This document shows positions 12,901 through 20,860 of a DNA stretch of 64,000 bases, piece after piece. Source of the stretch: Mactra quadrangularis (taxonomy: Eukaryota > Mollusca > Bivalvia > Venerida > Mactridae); assembly GCA_025267735.1 (NCBI GenBank), contig CM046300.1:36775322-36839321 (forward strand), given 5' to 3'. The notes under the pieces were generated by a model, which worked only from the letters and a program-made list of their open reading frames with translations, was not told the origin of the DNA and made no database searches. The position numbers and the translations under genes were made by a program. Every line of letters begins with the position of its first letter. Within the stretch, counting starts at the first letter, position 1.

Positions 12901-15900
12901 TTAGAAATGCATTGTTAATTTGTTTTGGATTGTCCATTTGAGAATTTATTACTTTCAATCAATAATTGAAAACAAATGTAGATGTAAAGATATTTTTAAG
13001 ACTGTATTATTTCAAATGTTTCAAAAAACTAATTAATCACATATTTCCTGGCCCTTGGTCAACATTGCATAATTTAAAAAAAACATCTTCGTTAAGTGAC
13101 ATAAATATTATTAACAACATTGTTTTGTCTGTAGGCAATGATAGAAGATGCTCATGAAGAAGAACGTGAGTTAGCAGCAGAGATGGCTGCAGCATTTCTA
13201 AATGAAGATTTACCAGAGTCAGTGTTTGGTGCACCTAAAGCTAGTCCTGGTATGTGGGCTTCTGTCATCAGAGTTATAAACCCAATTACTGGTAATACAC
13301 TAGACACCATAAGTCTGGATCAAAATGAAGCTGCTCATTGGTAAGTCTTTATGAAATTTGAATTTGTATTTGCTTGTTTGAACTGGCTTTAGGTTTTGTT
13401 CAAGGTTTTGTCTTTCTTGCAAAAGTAAATTAAGATTTAGTCTTAGAGTTTGCTTAGTTTTGATCAAAGTCTGATTATAAGAATGTATTTATTTCTTATG
13501 TAGTTATTATTTTAAAAACGTCCTCAGATGTCTATATCTCTCTTCTCAAAATTTAGAAAAAGTCTGGCCTGACGTTAGGTAAGATTTCTTTCTCTATAAA
13601 AGTCATGACTTGTTTTAAGTTAATAAAATAAAATTGTATTATAAATTATGATTAACATGATAAACATGTACTTATTAAGATTTACTTGTTTCTATTTCAG
13701 TTTATCCATTGTAAAGTTTTCAAACTCACCTGATGATACACATGTAATTGTTGGCGTAGCCAAAGATTTAACATTAAATCCAAGGACATTAGGTGATGGT
13801 TATCTTTATACATATAAACTTATTGATGGTGAGACACTTGAGTTAGTGCATAAAACTGTCGTAGATGAAATGCCAGGAGCAATTGCACCATTCCAGGGAC
13901 GTGCTTTAATAGGTATAGGGAAGTTCTTGAGAATATATGATCTTGGAAAGAAGAAATTGCTGAGGAAATGTGAAAATAAGGTAATTTGTATGATTGTTTC
14001 ATATTAATAGTTACTGATTTTGTCTATTATGGCCTAACTAGTTATTTTTTACATAGTGGGCATGATCAATTCTCAGTAGATTGGTTTTTGGTAAGAGATA
14101 GTCATCATGCGTCATTGTGTCTGAGTCGTTGAACTGTGGCAGTAGAAAGTGTCTCAGGATTGATTCATATTTAAGACCGCCAATCATGGAGAGGAAAGCT
14201 TCACTCTAGACAGGCCCTACCCTTGCCAAAGAAATAATCAAGGCCTGTTTAAACTAAACTGGATGATGATGATGACTTAGAAATGTATTGTGAAGCGTAA
14301 GAGACATATGTATGTTACTTGTTCGTTGGCCCCAATATTCTTATTGGCTTGTTCTTATAGTCCTATTTTATTAACCTTTCACACATAAATATTATTTCAC
14401 GGTGTGTTCATACTCTGTTTACTGACTATAGTGTTAATTTTAGAGTGTACACACCATGAAATTATTTATGAGTGACAGGTTAATAAAATAGGACTATAAG
14501 TTATAATAACATAACTTGACTTATTTATTTTAGATGACTCAAACACATAGTGCAGTTTTGAATTACTCCACTTAGATTATTGTTTGCCATTATAAGTTGC
14601 CACATTTTACTGCAAAGTTCTTGTTTCACATTTGAGTTCAAATAAATGTATTCACTTCTTTAAACATAGCTTATAATCTATTGGTTTATTTATAATTTCA
14701 GCATATACCTAACTTTGTAGTTGGTATACATACAATGGGTAATCGTGTAATAGTGGCTGATATACAAGAAAGTTTCCACTTTGTACGTTATAAGAGATCA
14801 GAAAATCAATTAATTATATTTTCTGATGATACAAATCCTAGATGGATCACAGCTTCCTGTTTATTAGACTATGATACAATTGCTGGTGCTGATAAATTTG
14901 GAAATATAACTGTGGTAAGATGATTTAACTGTTTAATGCCTCTTAAAACTGAAGATTGGGCCTGTTGCATATCACTTCGTGATTTGATATCACATACTTA
15001 TTCCTTTTGGTGTAAGAAGGGTTCTTGGACACAAAGTGATATGTAGCGCTATGCTCAAGCAACAGGCCCTTGCACTGCATTACTTAGTGTACACATAACT
15101 CTTTTTTGTTGCTGGACTATTTAAGATAAAACACCTCCAAGTTGGTAGCGTCTCATTCTATATTTCCTTTCTTTGCTGAGCAATTTGAGCTTAGTAATAA
15201 TAAACCATACAACACATAAGTGTTTATTGTGTATCATAAGAGCTGTAAGATGAATGTATTTCATCTGGCTATTTAATATAGTATGTTATACAATCATATA
15301 ATGTTACAATCTCCGTAAACAGAAATCCTGTAGAGTATTGTCACACAGGATCTCTACTTTCTCAATGCAGGGTCACGTCGAGATGACCTTTATGTCGACT
15401 AATCAGTGCGTAGCTTTCATCTAGACGAAACACTATCAATAACATTTTGATTTCGTAATTTCTATATTTAGACCCAAGGTTCGCAAGCTAATTTAAAGGC
15501 GGTATTATTCACAATCTGCCATTGGACGGCTCATTTCAAATTGCGTGACGTAGACGATGTAAACAAGTTATGTATCATAACAATTTCGTCATTAATATTA
15601 TGATGAAAAAAGGTCATCTGAACGAGACCCTCGCTTGAAAAGGCCAGATCTAAAATAAAGAGTATGCGAGCGGAAAATTTTAGAACGGGTTTTAATCAGA
15701 TTGATAATGGTAATTTTTCCTACCTAATGATGTCCAGATATCTTTAAAACTGTTGGTTGTTGTAAATTAGTAAGTCAGAATTTTTATGTCTTCACTGTTA
15801 GATGAACACTAAAGTTGAAATGTATTATTTTATTTATTATTAGATACGTTTACCACAAGATATAACAGATGATGTTGATGAAGACCCTACAGGAAATAAA

Positions 15901-18900
15901 GCCTTGTGGGATAGAGGACTATTAAATGGTGCCTCACAGAAGGTGAGATAGTAACAAAACATAATAAATGATATATATATCCAGGCTGTCAAATGGCCCC
16001 TTTCCTTTCCCTACTTTTCTACTGCAAAATTCCTACTTTTGCCCTAGTTTTTTTTGGGGAGAGAGCACTTGACAACCTGTATATCTTTTGTAGAGATATA
16101 ATTCTTTATGTATTTGAACCTCTGAAGTAAAGCGAAAAGGTTTGTTTTATTGTATAATTAAAAATGCATCCTACTCAGAACAGCCTATTTTCAACAGAAT
16201 TTAGATCTCTTTCAGCTAATTTCATGTTTGAAACGTGGTGTTCTGATTAGCACAAACTAACATAACCTAATGTGACAAAATAAAATACATTATTTATTTC
16301 TTGAGATGATGACAAAGTCAATCCATTCTCTGATACATATGAAGTAAAGATTACAGGTAACATTGTTATAATGTTTGGACAAGGTTGTTGGTTATAACTT
16401 ACTGAAGGTTCTCTGAGGTAATGTTGTGATGATAGCTGAGTCCTAGGCCAGTTGTCTTTCTTTGTATAAAGATGGAGCCTTGGTTCTGATCAAGTTATTG
16501 TTATTGTTAATATTTTAACATTCTAATTCAAGTTAAAATATCTGGCTTTCTAGGTTGCTTTAAGGTTACAAGGTTCGTTAAATCTTCTTGTCGGTTAGGA
16601 ATTGGTGACAAAATTATATTTAGCCAGACAAAGAAATATCTTGTGGTTTGAAACATTAAGTTGAGTTACCCGTCTGTGGTTTGTTTGAAATTAATGTTAC
16701 ATTTAATGTTTGCTCTATTATAAGGTGTTTTCAAACGATGAGTGATGCATGAAATGTTGACAAAATTTTTAGTTTCATAATCAATGAGTTTTATTAGTGT
16801 ATAGTCCGACAACATTAACCTGAGCTTGACCTTTATGCAAGAATATATTAAACTTGGTATTTACTGTCTATTTTTGTCTTCGTTAGTAGATCGCAGCTTA
16901 TCGGAAACTTTTGGCAAAACACTCAGACTGTTAGTAAAATTTTGTTTTTATAAGAATAAGTACTTAGGAACCATGCCACTATATGGCATTTATGTTTTCC
17001 CATAAACGAAGGAATTCACAATTAAGTTACAATAACATGTCATGTTTACAAAATTGAATTATAGTCACATAGGTTGTTAAAAAACATGTGTATAACCGTA
17101 TATACTCATACAGAAACTCAGGATTTAATGTAAGTGAAGTGTGTAATAATTATTATAAGGTAGTTCAAGCTCAGGTAAATATTGTCGGACTATACCATGT
17201 GCTAAAGGTTTTTTTGTCAATCTTTTCATTCTAGTGTAAATAATTTTTGTGCATTAGTTGGCACTGGTGTGATCTATTTTTCATTCCTGGCCAAAGCTGA
17301 TCAATGTTCACAACAGTTGTATGAAAATTCTTTAATAGTTGTGATTTTTCTTTTACAAATTAGTCATGGTGACCAGTAAGTAAGAACTGGTAAGGTTAAT
17401 TGTCATTGGAAGCTATTTAGATGACAACTTCAAATGTATATGATGATATTATTGTTTCAGGCTGATATATTGGTAAATTTCCATATTGGTGAAGTAGTCA
17501 CATCATTACAGAAAGCTACATTAATACCTGGTGGTTCTGAATCTCTTGTATATACCACATTATCTGGTGGTATTGGAATGTTGGTACCATTTACATCTCA
17601 TGAGGTAAGTCATGTTTACGTTATCATGCCTTATTAAAACCTTTCATCGTACCACACACCACAGCTCTGAACAAAGCAGAGATAGCAATAACTCGATGAC
17701 AAATTAGCAGGACACAGTACCTTGTATTTTGTGCTGAATACTAAGACCTGTCAGGATATTTCTCTGTGCAAAAGCTTGTGAAATCATGAAACAACAAGAT
17801 TTTGAAAATGTTTCACTTCTAGTGACTGATCTTTTATTATTTTGGCTACATTTCATAAAAGTAAACATTATAGAATGATGGACAGTTTCACTCCTTGCTT
17901 ATCAGTGTTGATGTAAAGAAGTGGCAAGTTAATCTTAAGTTAATAATTATAATAAGCATTTTTTCAATTAATATTTAGCTGAAAATTTTCCCGTCTATAA
18001 TATATTCTGCATTGAAATGATGTTTACCGTGTTTCACCTGAAATTAATGATTACAATTTGTGTTACTGATCAATGCAGTTAGCAATATGTCAAATATGTT
18101 TTGTGGAAGATTCTAACATTATTATCTGTACTATGTAAAGGGTCAGTAGTGCAGTAGGTAGTGTGCCTAGATTTTGAATCTAGTGTCTTGAAGGGGTATG
18201 GGTTTGGATCCCACTTGGGGAGGTTATACCCTTTCATGAAAATTGGACAATAATGTCAATTTTCCTCCATTAAAAAGGAATATAGAGAAGTTTCTAGCCT
18301 TGTGGAAAGGGTAGTGAGTACTGGCTATAGGCAAAGGTCCAGGAAAGCTGGGCGAGGTATGCTGGACGCTAAAAAAATAGTGTCTAAAAATTTGTTAACA
18401 CAGCTTTTAACCCAGTTATAATAAACAAAGTACAATGTAAATCAACAGTTAATACTAATTGAAACCATCAATGCGTTGAATACTCACTAGTTTTTTGATT
18501 ACTATGAGATGATGACAAAGTCAATCCATTCTCTGATATGTATAAAGTAAAGAAAACCGGTAACATTGTGATAATGTTTGGACAAGGTTGTTAGTTATAA
18601 CTTACTGAAGGTTCTCTGAGGTAATGTTGTGATGATAGCCGAGTCCTAGGCCAGTTGTCTTTCTTTATATAAAGATGGAGTCTTGGTTCTGATCATATTA
18701 ATGTTTAATTTCATTATTTATTGGAAATACGAGAATTTCAGTACCACTTTAATTGATAATTGCGTAATGGTTTTGGTATGTTAGTCAGAACTTGTGGCAA
18801 ATCAGAATACAAGCTTTGGAGCTTTGTTAGTTTCATTATCCAATTGTCATTAGTCACCACCCTTATAATAATAATGAAAGTTATTGGCTAAAGACTGTCT

Positions 18901-20577
18901 TGGAAATGAATTTAAAGTATTCTCATACTGCATTCAGCTTGATTTCCTTCATTGTTGTATATCAGAAGACTTGTTGTAAGAAACCAATCTCCAAGGAAAA
19001 TGTATCCTGATTTTGACATTGTTTTACAACACTTAATACATGAGAAGTCATTTCTGAATAATCTAATTGTTCAATCTAATTTTGTTGTATATTTTGTAAC
19101 ACTATTGAATGATACTTAAATCTCGTAGAACTACTGCTGTATGCAAGTGTCATCTTTATTATATTGTAATAACAACTATTAAAAAGTATATTGTTTTGAT
19201 TGATATGAAATGATGACAAAGTCAATCCATTCTCTGATATGTATGAAGTAAAGATAACAGGTAACATTGTTATAATGTTTGGACAAGGTTGTTTGTTATA
19301 ACTTACTGAAGGTTCTCTGAGGTAATGTTGTGATGATAGCTGAGTCCTAGGCCAGTTGTCTTTCTTTTTATAAAGATGGAGACTTGGTTCTGATCATAGA
19401 CATTTTAGTAGTGGACCCTTAGATTTGCCATTAAACGCTAGTTTTTTTTCAATATTTGGGGAAGGGGCCTAGGGCCATTAAGACATTTGGGGGAATATTG
19501 CAATTTCATTGATGGGGAACAAAAAAATCCAAGTTAAACTCCAAATTTGGGGATAAATGCATGATTTTAAAGAAATTTCATGAGGGGAAGACCCCTTATA
19601 TAAGGAAAAAAGGTCATGAGTTACACTAATGATCCACCTTGAGTATCAATATTGAAATTACAATTGTAATATAATTGCAGGATCAAGATTTCTTTCAACA
19701 TTTAGAAATGTATATGAGACAAGAACATCCACCATTATGTGGTAGAGAACATTTATCATACAGATCATACTTCTTTCCTGTTAAGGTAAAATATTTCCAT
19801 TATTTTATTGATTATATTAAAATTTATATTTTGAATCTATATTGTCTTGAAAAGGATCTTTTAACCTGACTCTGTAGTTATAAAACTAGAGTTGAGTCCT
19901 TGCTTAAAACTCAGTGTCATTATACAGGCTTTTTATTCTGAGAAATTGACTTGTAGGATTTGTGTGCTATGATTGACTCTAGAACTGTGTTAAAAGTTTA
20001 ATTTTGCTTGGTTCTTTAAATACCAAATGAAGCCCACCCAGCTAACTCTGTCGGTAGCGCACAAGTCTACTGATCAAGGGGTCAAAGGTTCAATTCCAGG
20101 GCGGGGCATACTTTAGTGGAGCTTTGTCATGAAAATATTTCTATGGCCATTCACGCTCCTACCACTGATTCTAAATCATGTAGGGCAGTAGTCAGTCGGT
20201 GACAAAAGTAGTTGGTTAACAGCTAAATCCAGAGATTTAGCCTTTCCAGGTACAGTGAGTCGGTGGACTGACTGCTGTGATATAACCTATACAATGTGTT
20301 GCTATGGCATTAAACCCAACAAAATACAATATGAACAATAATGTAAAATACAATATAAACAAAAATGTGAATACTATGTTGACATGACTATATGATCAAA
20401 GTTTTTTAACAGTATGTCTATGATTTCTGTTGACAGAATGTTGTTGATGGTGATCTATGTGAATTGTTTCCATCCATGGATTCTAGTAAACAGAAGAGTG
20501 TAGCTGAAGAATTAGATAGAACACCAGCTGAAGTATCAAAGAAACTTGAAGATATAAGAACTAGATATGCTTTCTAA
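878..20577 (+). CDS. SF3B3: Splicing factor 3B subunit 3 (SF3b130), 3' 19 exons, 5' partial
   Basis: SF3B3 is a beta-propeller scaffold of the SF3b complex in U2 snRNP and helps recognise the intron branch site in the nucleus. Joined exons: 878-940, 2125-2303, 3254-3419, 3998-4093, 5374-5446, 7536-7687, 8062-8217, 8686-8841, 9911-10054, 10486-10608, 11014-11168, 11503-11677, 13135-13340, 13701-13980, 14702-14914, 15844-15942, 17461-17604, 19681-19785, 20437-20577. All junctions are AG/GT and the phases agree. The 941 residues run from [15 protein letters not shown] to TRYAF-stop and match human SF3B3 from about residue 277 to its end at 1217, with no net indel. Landmarks include [49 protein letters not shown] and GADKFGNI. 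The C-terminal third is the CPSF A-subunit-like region shared with DDB1 and CPSF160. Earlier exons are outside the window. The gene converges on a TOX-family gene, and its introns host candidate snoRNAs. Confidence 0.97.
959..1330. mobile_element. MITE, 372 bp, in SF3B3 intron
   Basis: Terminal inverted repeats CAGTGTTYATTCTAGG at 959-974 and 1315-1330 match in 15 of 16 positions. TATTG flanks both ends, a possible 5-bp target duplication. The interior has several GTGGGGGA motifs. No transposase. Confidence 0.75.
1470..1622 (+). repeat. Dispersed repeat with CTTGAGCAAGAAAC core
   Basis: Shares TTCCTTGAGCAAGAAAC, GGGGGACCA and a tail AATAAATTAGTA with 33120-33285 in the same order. Probably a SINE-type body fragment. 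Confidence 0.6.
1751..1825 (+). ncRNA. Box C/D snoRNA candidate, family A copy 2 (SF3B3 intron)
   Basis: Stem ATACATAGA (1751-1759) pairs with TCTATGTAT (1817-1825). The stem sequence differs from copy 1 yet is fully paired. C-like ATGATGG at 1761-1767, guide CCGTGTTTCAC, D' CTGA at 1782-1785, C' GTGATTA, D CTGA at 1813-1816. Confidence 0.8.
2125..2303 (+). CDS. SF3B3: SF3B3 exon
   Basis: Begins [16 protein letters not shown] and ends at GN plus two bases of the next codon. The acceptor is TTTCAG at 2124 and the donor GTATGT at 2304. Covers window residues 22-80. Confidence 0.95.
2873..2946 (+). ncRNA. Box C/D snoRNA candidate, family A copy 3 (SF3B3 intron)
   Basis: Stem GTCATAGA (2873-2880) pairs with TCTATGAC (2939-2946), again different bases with pairing kept. 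C-like ATGATGC at 2882-2888, the same ACCGTGTTTCAC guide, D' CTGA at 2903-2906, C' GTGATTA, D CTGA at 2935-2938. Confidence 0.8.
3254..3419 (+). CDS. SF3B3: SF3B3 exon
   Basis: The split codon completes His, then [15 protein letters not shown] and on to [13 protein letters not shown]. The acceptor is TATAG and the donor GTAATT at 3420. Window residues 81-136. Confidence 0.94.
3998..4093 (+). CDS. SF3B3: SF3B3 exon
   Basis: Encodes 32 residues, [13 protein letters not shown] through VLRHGLE, almost identical to vertebrate SF3B3. Phase 0 at both ends; donor GTATGT. Confidence 0.96.
4180..4439 (+). repeat. ~260-bp dispersed repeat, copy 1 (SF3B3 intron)
   Basis: Starts TATACCCCCGCTTCGAAGAA and ends GTGAGCATTAGCTCACAGAT then TTACTTGTT. 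Nearly identical to 20861-21127. The start can form a short hairpin (TACCCCC/GGGGGTA). More GC-rich than its surroundings. Confidence 0.85.
4450..4607. repeat. Possible foldback repeat
   Basis: GCCCAGTGGGCAAGTTAA near the start and AACTTGGCAGGGCAAGTG near the end are imperfect inverted repeats. Related-looking 'gcccaaaagttgcc' words occur elsewhere (about 21560, 30650, 37170). Confidence 0.35.
4771..4845 (+). ncRNA. Box C/D snoRNA candidate, family A copy 4 (SF3B3 intron)
   Basis: Stem CTGCATTGA (4771-4779) against TCTATGCAG (4837-4845), 8 of 9 pairs. C-like ATGATGT at 4781-4787, the same ACCGTGTTTCAC guide, D' CTGA at 4802-4805, C' AATGATTA, D CTGA at 4833-4836. Confidence 0.8.
5099..5176. 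repeat. AAT/ATG-rich microsatellite
   Basis: Impure trinucleotide run of (TAA)n, (TAG) and (TGA) units in an SF3B3 intron. Confidence 0.85.
5374..5446 (+). CDS. SF3B3: SF3B3 exon
   Basis: Encodes [20 protein letters not shown] and then KHSD plus one base. The donor GTATGG at 5447 is chosen because the split GAT codon then continues DEYDAYIIV. Confidence 0.92.
5447..7535 (+). other. SF3B3 intron, 2.1 kb
   Basis: Holds one dispersed repeat (6743-7132). The rest shows no exon or RNA signal. Confidence 0.8.
6743..7132 (-). repeat. ~390-bp dispersed repeat, copy 1
   Basis: Inverted relative to copies at 15311-15703 and 25841-26209. Shared words include AATCTGATTAAAACC at one end, ACGTCATGCAATTTGAAATG, GAAAGCTACGCATTGATTGG and TCCGTAAACAG at the other end. 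Confidence 0.8.
7536..7687 (+). CDS. SF3B3: SF3B3 exon
   Basis: Encodes [19 protein letters not shown] through LGDDALVQ. It contains the conserved [18 protein letters not shown] stretch. Acceptor TTTTCAG, donor GTATGT. Confidence 0.96.
7688..8685 (+). other. Two short SF3B3 introns around exon 8062-8217
   Basis: 7688-8061 and 8218-8685 show nothing beyond splice sites. Confidence 0.75.
8062..8217 (+). CDS. SF3B3: SF3B3 exon
   Basis: 52 codons, [20 protein letters not shown] through [11 protein letters not shown]. Phase 0 at both ends; donor GTAAGT. Confidence 0.96.
8686..8841 (+). CDS. SF3B3: SF3B3 exon
   Basis: 52 codons, [19 protein letters not shown] through [12 protein letters not shown]. 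Phase 0; donor GTAAGT at 8842. Confidence 0.96.
8842..9910 (+). other. SF3B3 intron, 1.1 kb
   Basis: Besides the GC-rich foldback near the donor, nothing recognisable. Confidence 0.75.
8868..8965. repeat. GC-rich partial foldback beside SF3B3 donor
   Basis: AGGGCGAAGTT occurs twice and its complement-like ACTTCTTCGCCCT once, so part of the segment can fold. It begins about 25 bases after the donor at 8842 and is unlike the AT-rich surroundings. Confidence 0.4.
9911..10054 (+). CDS. SF3B3: SF3B3 exon
   Basis: 48 codons, [19 protein letters not shown] through LFLNTGLQ. The length equals the human exon product; the stretch after EMGGTE is the most diverged part. Confidence 0.95.
10486..10608 (+). 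CDS. SF3B3: SF3B3 exon
   Basis: 41 codons, [20 protein letters not shown] through RIAMQGSEA. Acceptor TTACAG, donor GTAAGT. Confidence 0.95.
11014..11168 (+). CDS. SF3B3: SF3B3 exon
   Basis: Encodes [19 protein letters not shown] through AISTNTL plus two bases of an Arg codon. Donor GTAAGA at 11169. Confidence 0.95.
11503..11677 (+). CDS. SF3B3: SF3B3 exon
   Basis: Completes Arg, then [18 protein letters not shown] through [13 protein letters not shown]. Donor GTAAGT at 11678; a MITE starts 17 bases downstream. Confidence 0.95.
11694..11932. mobile_element. MITE, 239 bp, in SF3B3 intron
   Basis: AAGTTTGACCCGATCTGACC at the left matches the complement of GGTCAGATCGGGGTCAAACT at the right with one mismatch-type difference. 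The interior has no coding signal. The left end is 17 bases after the donor at 11678. Confidence 0.75.
12190..12571. mobile_element. hAT-like MITE, ~380 bp
   Basis: Ends CAGGGCCAAAACAC and GTGTTTTGGCCCTG are perfect inverted repeats. The CAGGG start is typical of hAT elements. No clear 8-bp duplication. The interior has TTTGGGGAAGAGGCC words similar to 19430-19615. Confidence 0.7.
12572..13134 (+). other. SF3B3 intron, 3' part
   Basis: AT-rich sequence after the hAT-like MITE; no other signal seen. The short intron 13341-13700 is similarly plain. Confidence 0.7.
13135..13340 (+). CDS. SF3B3: SF3B3 exon
   Basis: Encodes [20 protein letters not shown] through LDQNEAAH plus two bases. The acceptor is CTGTAG at 13134, so the internal ATG just after it is not a start. 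Confidence 0.95.
13701..13980 (+). CDS. SF3B3: SF3B3 exon
   Basis: The longest exon: [20 protein letters not shown] through [12 protein letters not shown]. The split codon gives Cys (TG|T) before LSIVKF. Donor GTAATT. Confidence 0.95.
14354..14500. mobile_element. Palindromic MITE, 147 bp
   Basis: Inverted repeats of 29 bp (14354-14382 and 14472-14500) differ at one base: CTTATAGTCCTATTTTATTA then ACCTTTCAC. The inner parts are also roughly complementary (CACGGTGTG / CACACCATG), so nearly all of it folds as a hairpin. Confidence 0.8.
14702..14914 (+). CDS. SF3B3: SF3B3 exon
   Basis: 71 codons, [20 protein letters not shown] through [10 protein letters not shown]. The acceptor TTTCAG has its G at 14701; donor GTAAGA. 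Confidence 0.95.
14958..15069. repeat. Small foldback repeat, 112 bp
   Basis: GGGCCTGTTGC at the left and GCAACAGGCCC at the right are perfect inverted repeats. Inner ATATCACTT / AAGTGATAT extends the pairing. Confidence 0.65.
15311..15703 (+). repeat. ~390-bp dispersed repeat, copy 2
   Basis: Shares ordered blocks with 6743-7132 (opposite strand): CTCCGTAAACAGA, GCGTAGCTTTCATCTAGACG, CATTTCAAATTGCGTGACGT and GGTTTTAATCAGATTG. Confidence 0.8.
15844..15942 (+). CDS. SF3B3: SF3B3 exon
   Basis: 33 codons, [19 protein letters not shown] through LLNGASQK. Preceded by a weak ATTATTAG acceptor; donor GTGAGA. Confidence 0.95.
16300..16494 (+). ncRNA. Long box C/D-like RNA candidate, family B copy 1 (SF3B3 intron)
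   Basis: About 195 nt bounded by stem CTTGA (16300-16304) and TCAAG (16490-16494). Box C ATGATGA follows the 5' stem and box D CTGA (16486-16489) precedes the 3' stem. Internally there is CTGA at about 16329, a second TGATGAT near 16429, and a hairpin TCTTT..AAAGA (about 16456-16473) whose loop varies between copies. The length is unusual for a methylation guide. I do not recognise the family, and its target is unknown. Confidence 0.62.
16800..17194. mobile_element. Tc1/mariner-like MITE, 395 bp
   Basis: Ends TATAGTCCGACAA and TTGTCGGACTATA are inverted repeats; similarity continues inward through CCTGAGCTTGA / TCAAGCTCAGG. The TA at each end suggests TA-target insertion. Non-coding interior. 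Confidence 0.75.
17461..17604 (+). CDS. SF3B3: SF3B3 exon
   Basis: 48 codons, [20 protein letters not shown] through [10 protein letters not shown]. Phase 0; donor GTAAGT. Confidence 0.96.
18007..18078 (+). ncRNA. Box C/D snoRNA candidate, family A copy 5 (SF3B3 intron)
   Basis: Stem CTGCATTGA (18007-18015) pairs perfectly with TCAATGCAG (18070-18078). ATGATGT at 18017-18023, the same guide, D' CTGA at 18038-18041, D CTGA at 18066-18069. Flanks on both sides also resemble those of copy 1, so it is probably a duplicate of the larger segment. Confidence 0.82.
18140..18427 (+). mobile_element. tRNA-derived SINE, family alpha
   Basis: Head GGGTCAGTAGTGCAGTAGGT resembles an A box; GGTTTGGATCC at 18201 resembles a B box. 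Body words ATTTTCCTCCATTA and CCAGGAAAGCTGGG recur in other copies. Degenerate. Confidence 0.75.
18503..18697 (+). ncRNA. Long box C/D-like RNA candidate, family B copy 2 (SF3B3 intron)
   Basis: Nearly identical to copy 1 inside, but bounded by TATGA (18503-18507) and TCATA (18693-18697), so the stem bases changed together. Outward extension ATTA/TAAT adds further pairs around one mismatch. Box C ATGATGA, box D CTGA at 18689-18692. Confidence 0.62.
19204..19398 (+). ncRNA. Long box C/D-like RNA candidate, family B copy 3 (SF3B3 intron)
   Basis: Third ~195 nt copy with stem TATGA (19204-19208) / TCATA (19394-19398), box C ATGATGA and box D CTGA at 19390-19393. It sits in the same intron as copy 2 and snoRNA A copy 5, about 280 bases before the next exon. 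Confidence 0.62.
19430..19615. repeat. Dispersed repeat with TTTGGGGAAGGGGCCT
   Basis: Shares ATTTGGGGAAGGGGCCT, GGGGAACAAAAAAATCCAAG and an AAGGAAAAAAGGTC end with 48398-48602. Confidence 0.6.
19681..19785 (+). CDS. SF3B3: SF3B3 exon
   Basis: 35 codons, [19 protein letters not shown] through [10 protein letters not shown]. Acceptor TTGCAG, donor GTAAAA. Confidence 0.95.
20035..20330 (+). mobile_element. tRNA-derived SINE, family beta
   Basis: A-box side TCTGTCGGTAGCGCACAAGT, B box GGTTCAATTCC at 20087-20097, body word GTTAACAGCTAAATCCAGAG and end GGCATTAAACCCAACAAAAT. In the last SF3B3 intron. Confidence 0.82.
20437..20577 (+). CDS. SF3B3: SF3B3 terminal coding exon
   Basis: 46 codons and [23 protein letters not shown] through [12 protein letters not shown]. 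The C-terminus is essentially identical to vertebrate SF3B3, which fixes the stop at 20575-20577. Confidence 0.97.
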   Translation, partial: NVVDGDLCELFPSMDSSKQKSVAEELDRTPAEVSKKLEDIRTRYAF

Positions 20578-20860
20578 TCATTCTATTACATTGTGTGTCT
20601 CTGACAATGTTCATTCATACTACTTCACTCAAAGTTTATTTAGTGATCACATTGACTAAATTGTGATACGTTAAAGCCAATTTTCATATCTTGATGACTG
20701 TATGTTTATTAATGTTCTAAAAATACATCTACAGTATGTTTAGAGTATTGAATTTAAATCTAAAAGATTTAAGGATTCAACTTATTCACTGGAAAACTTG
20801 GTATTTTAAAATGTTAATCAATTCCTGTATAACTGTGGCTTGTGTTTATAACAAGATAAT

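Noticed and set aside
13138..13344. Translation start at ATG 13138
   Set aside because: It lies just inside an SF3B3 exon, and upstream exons join in frame.
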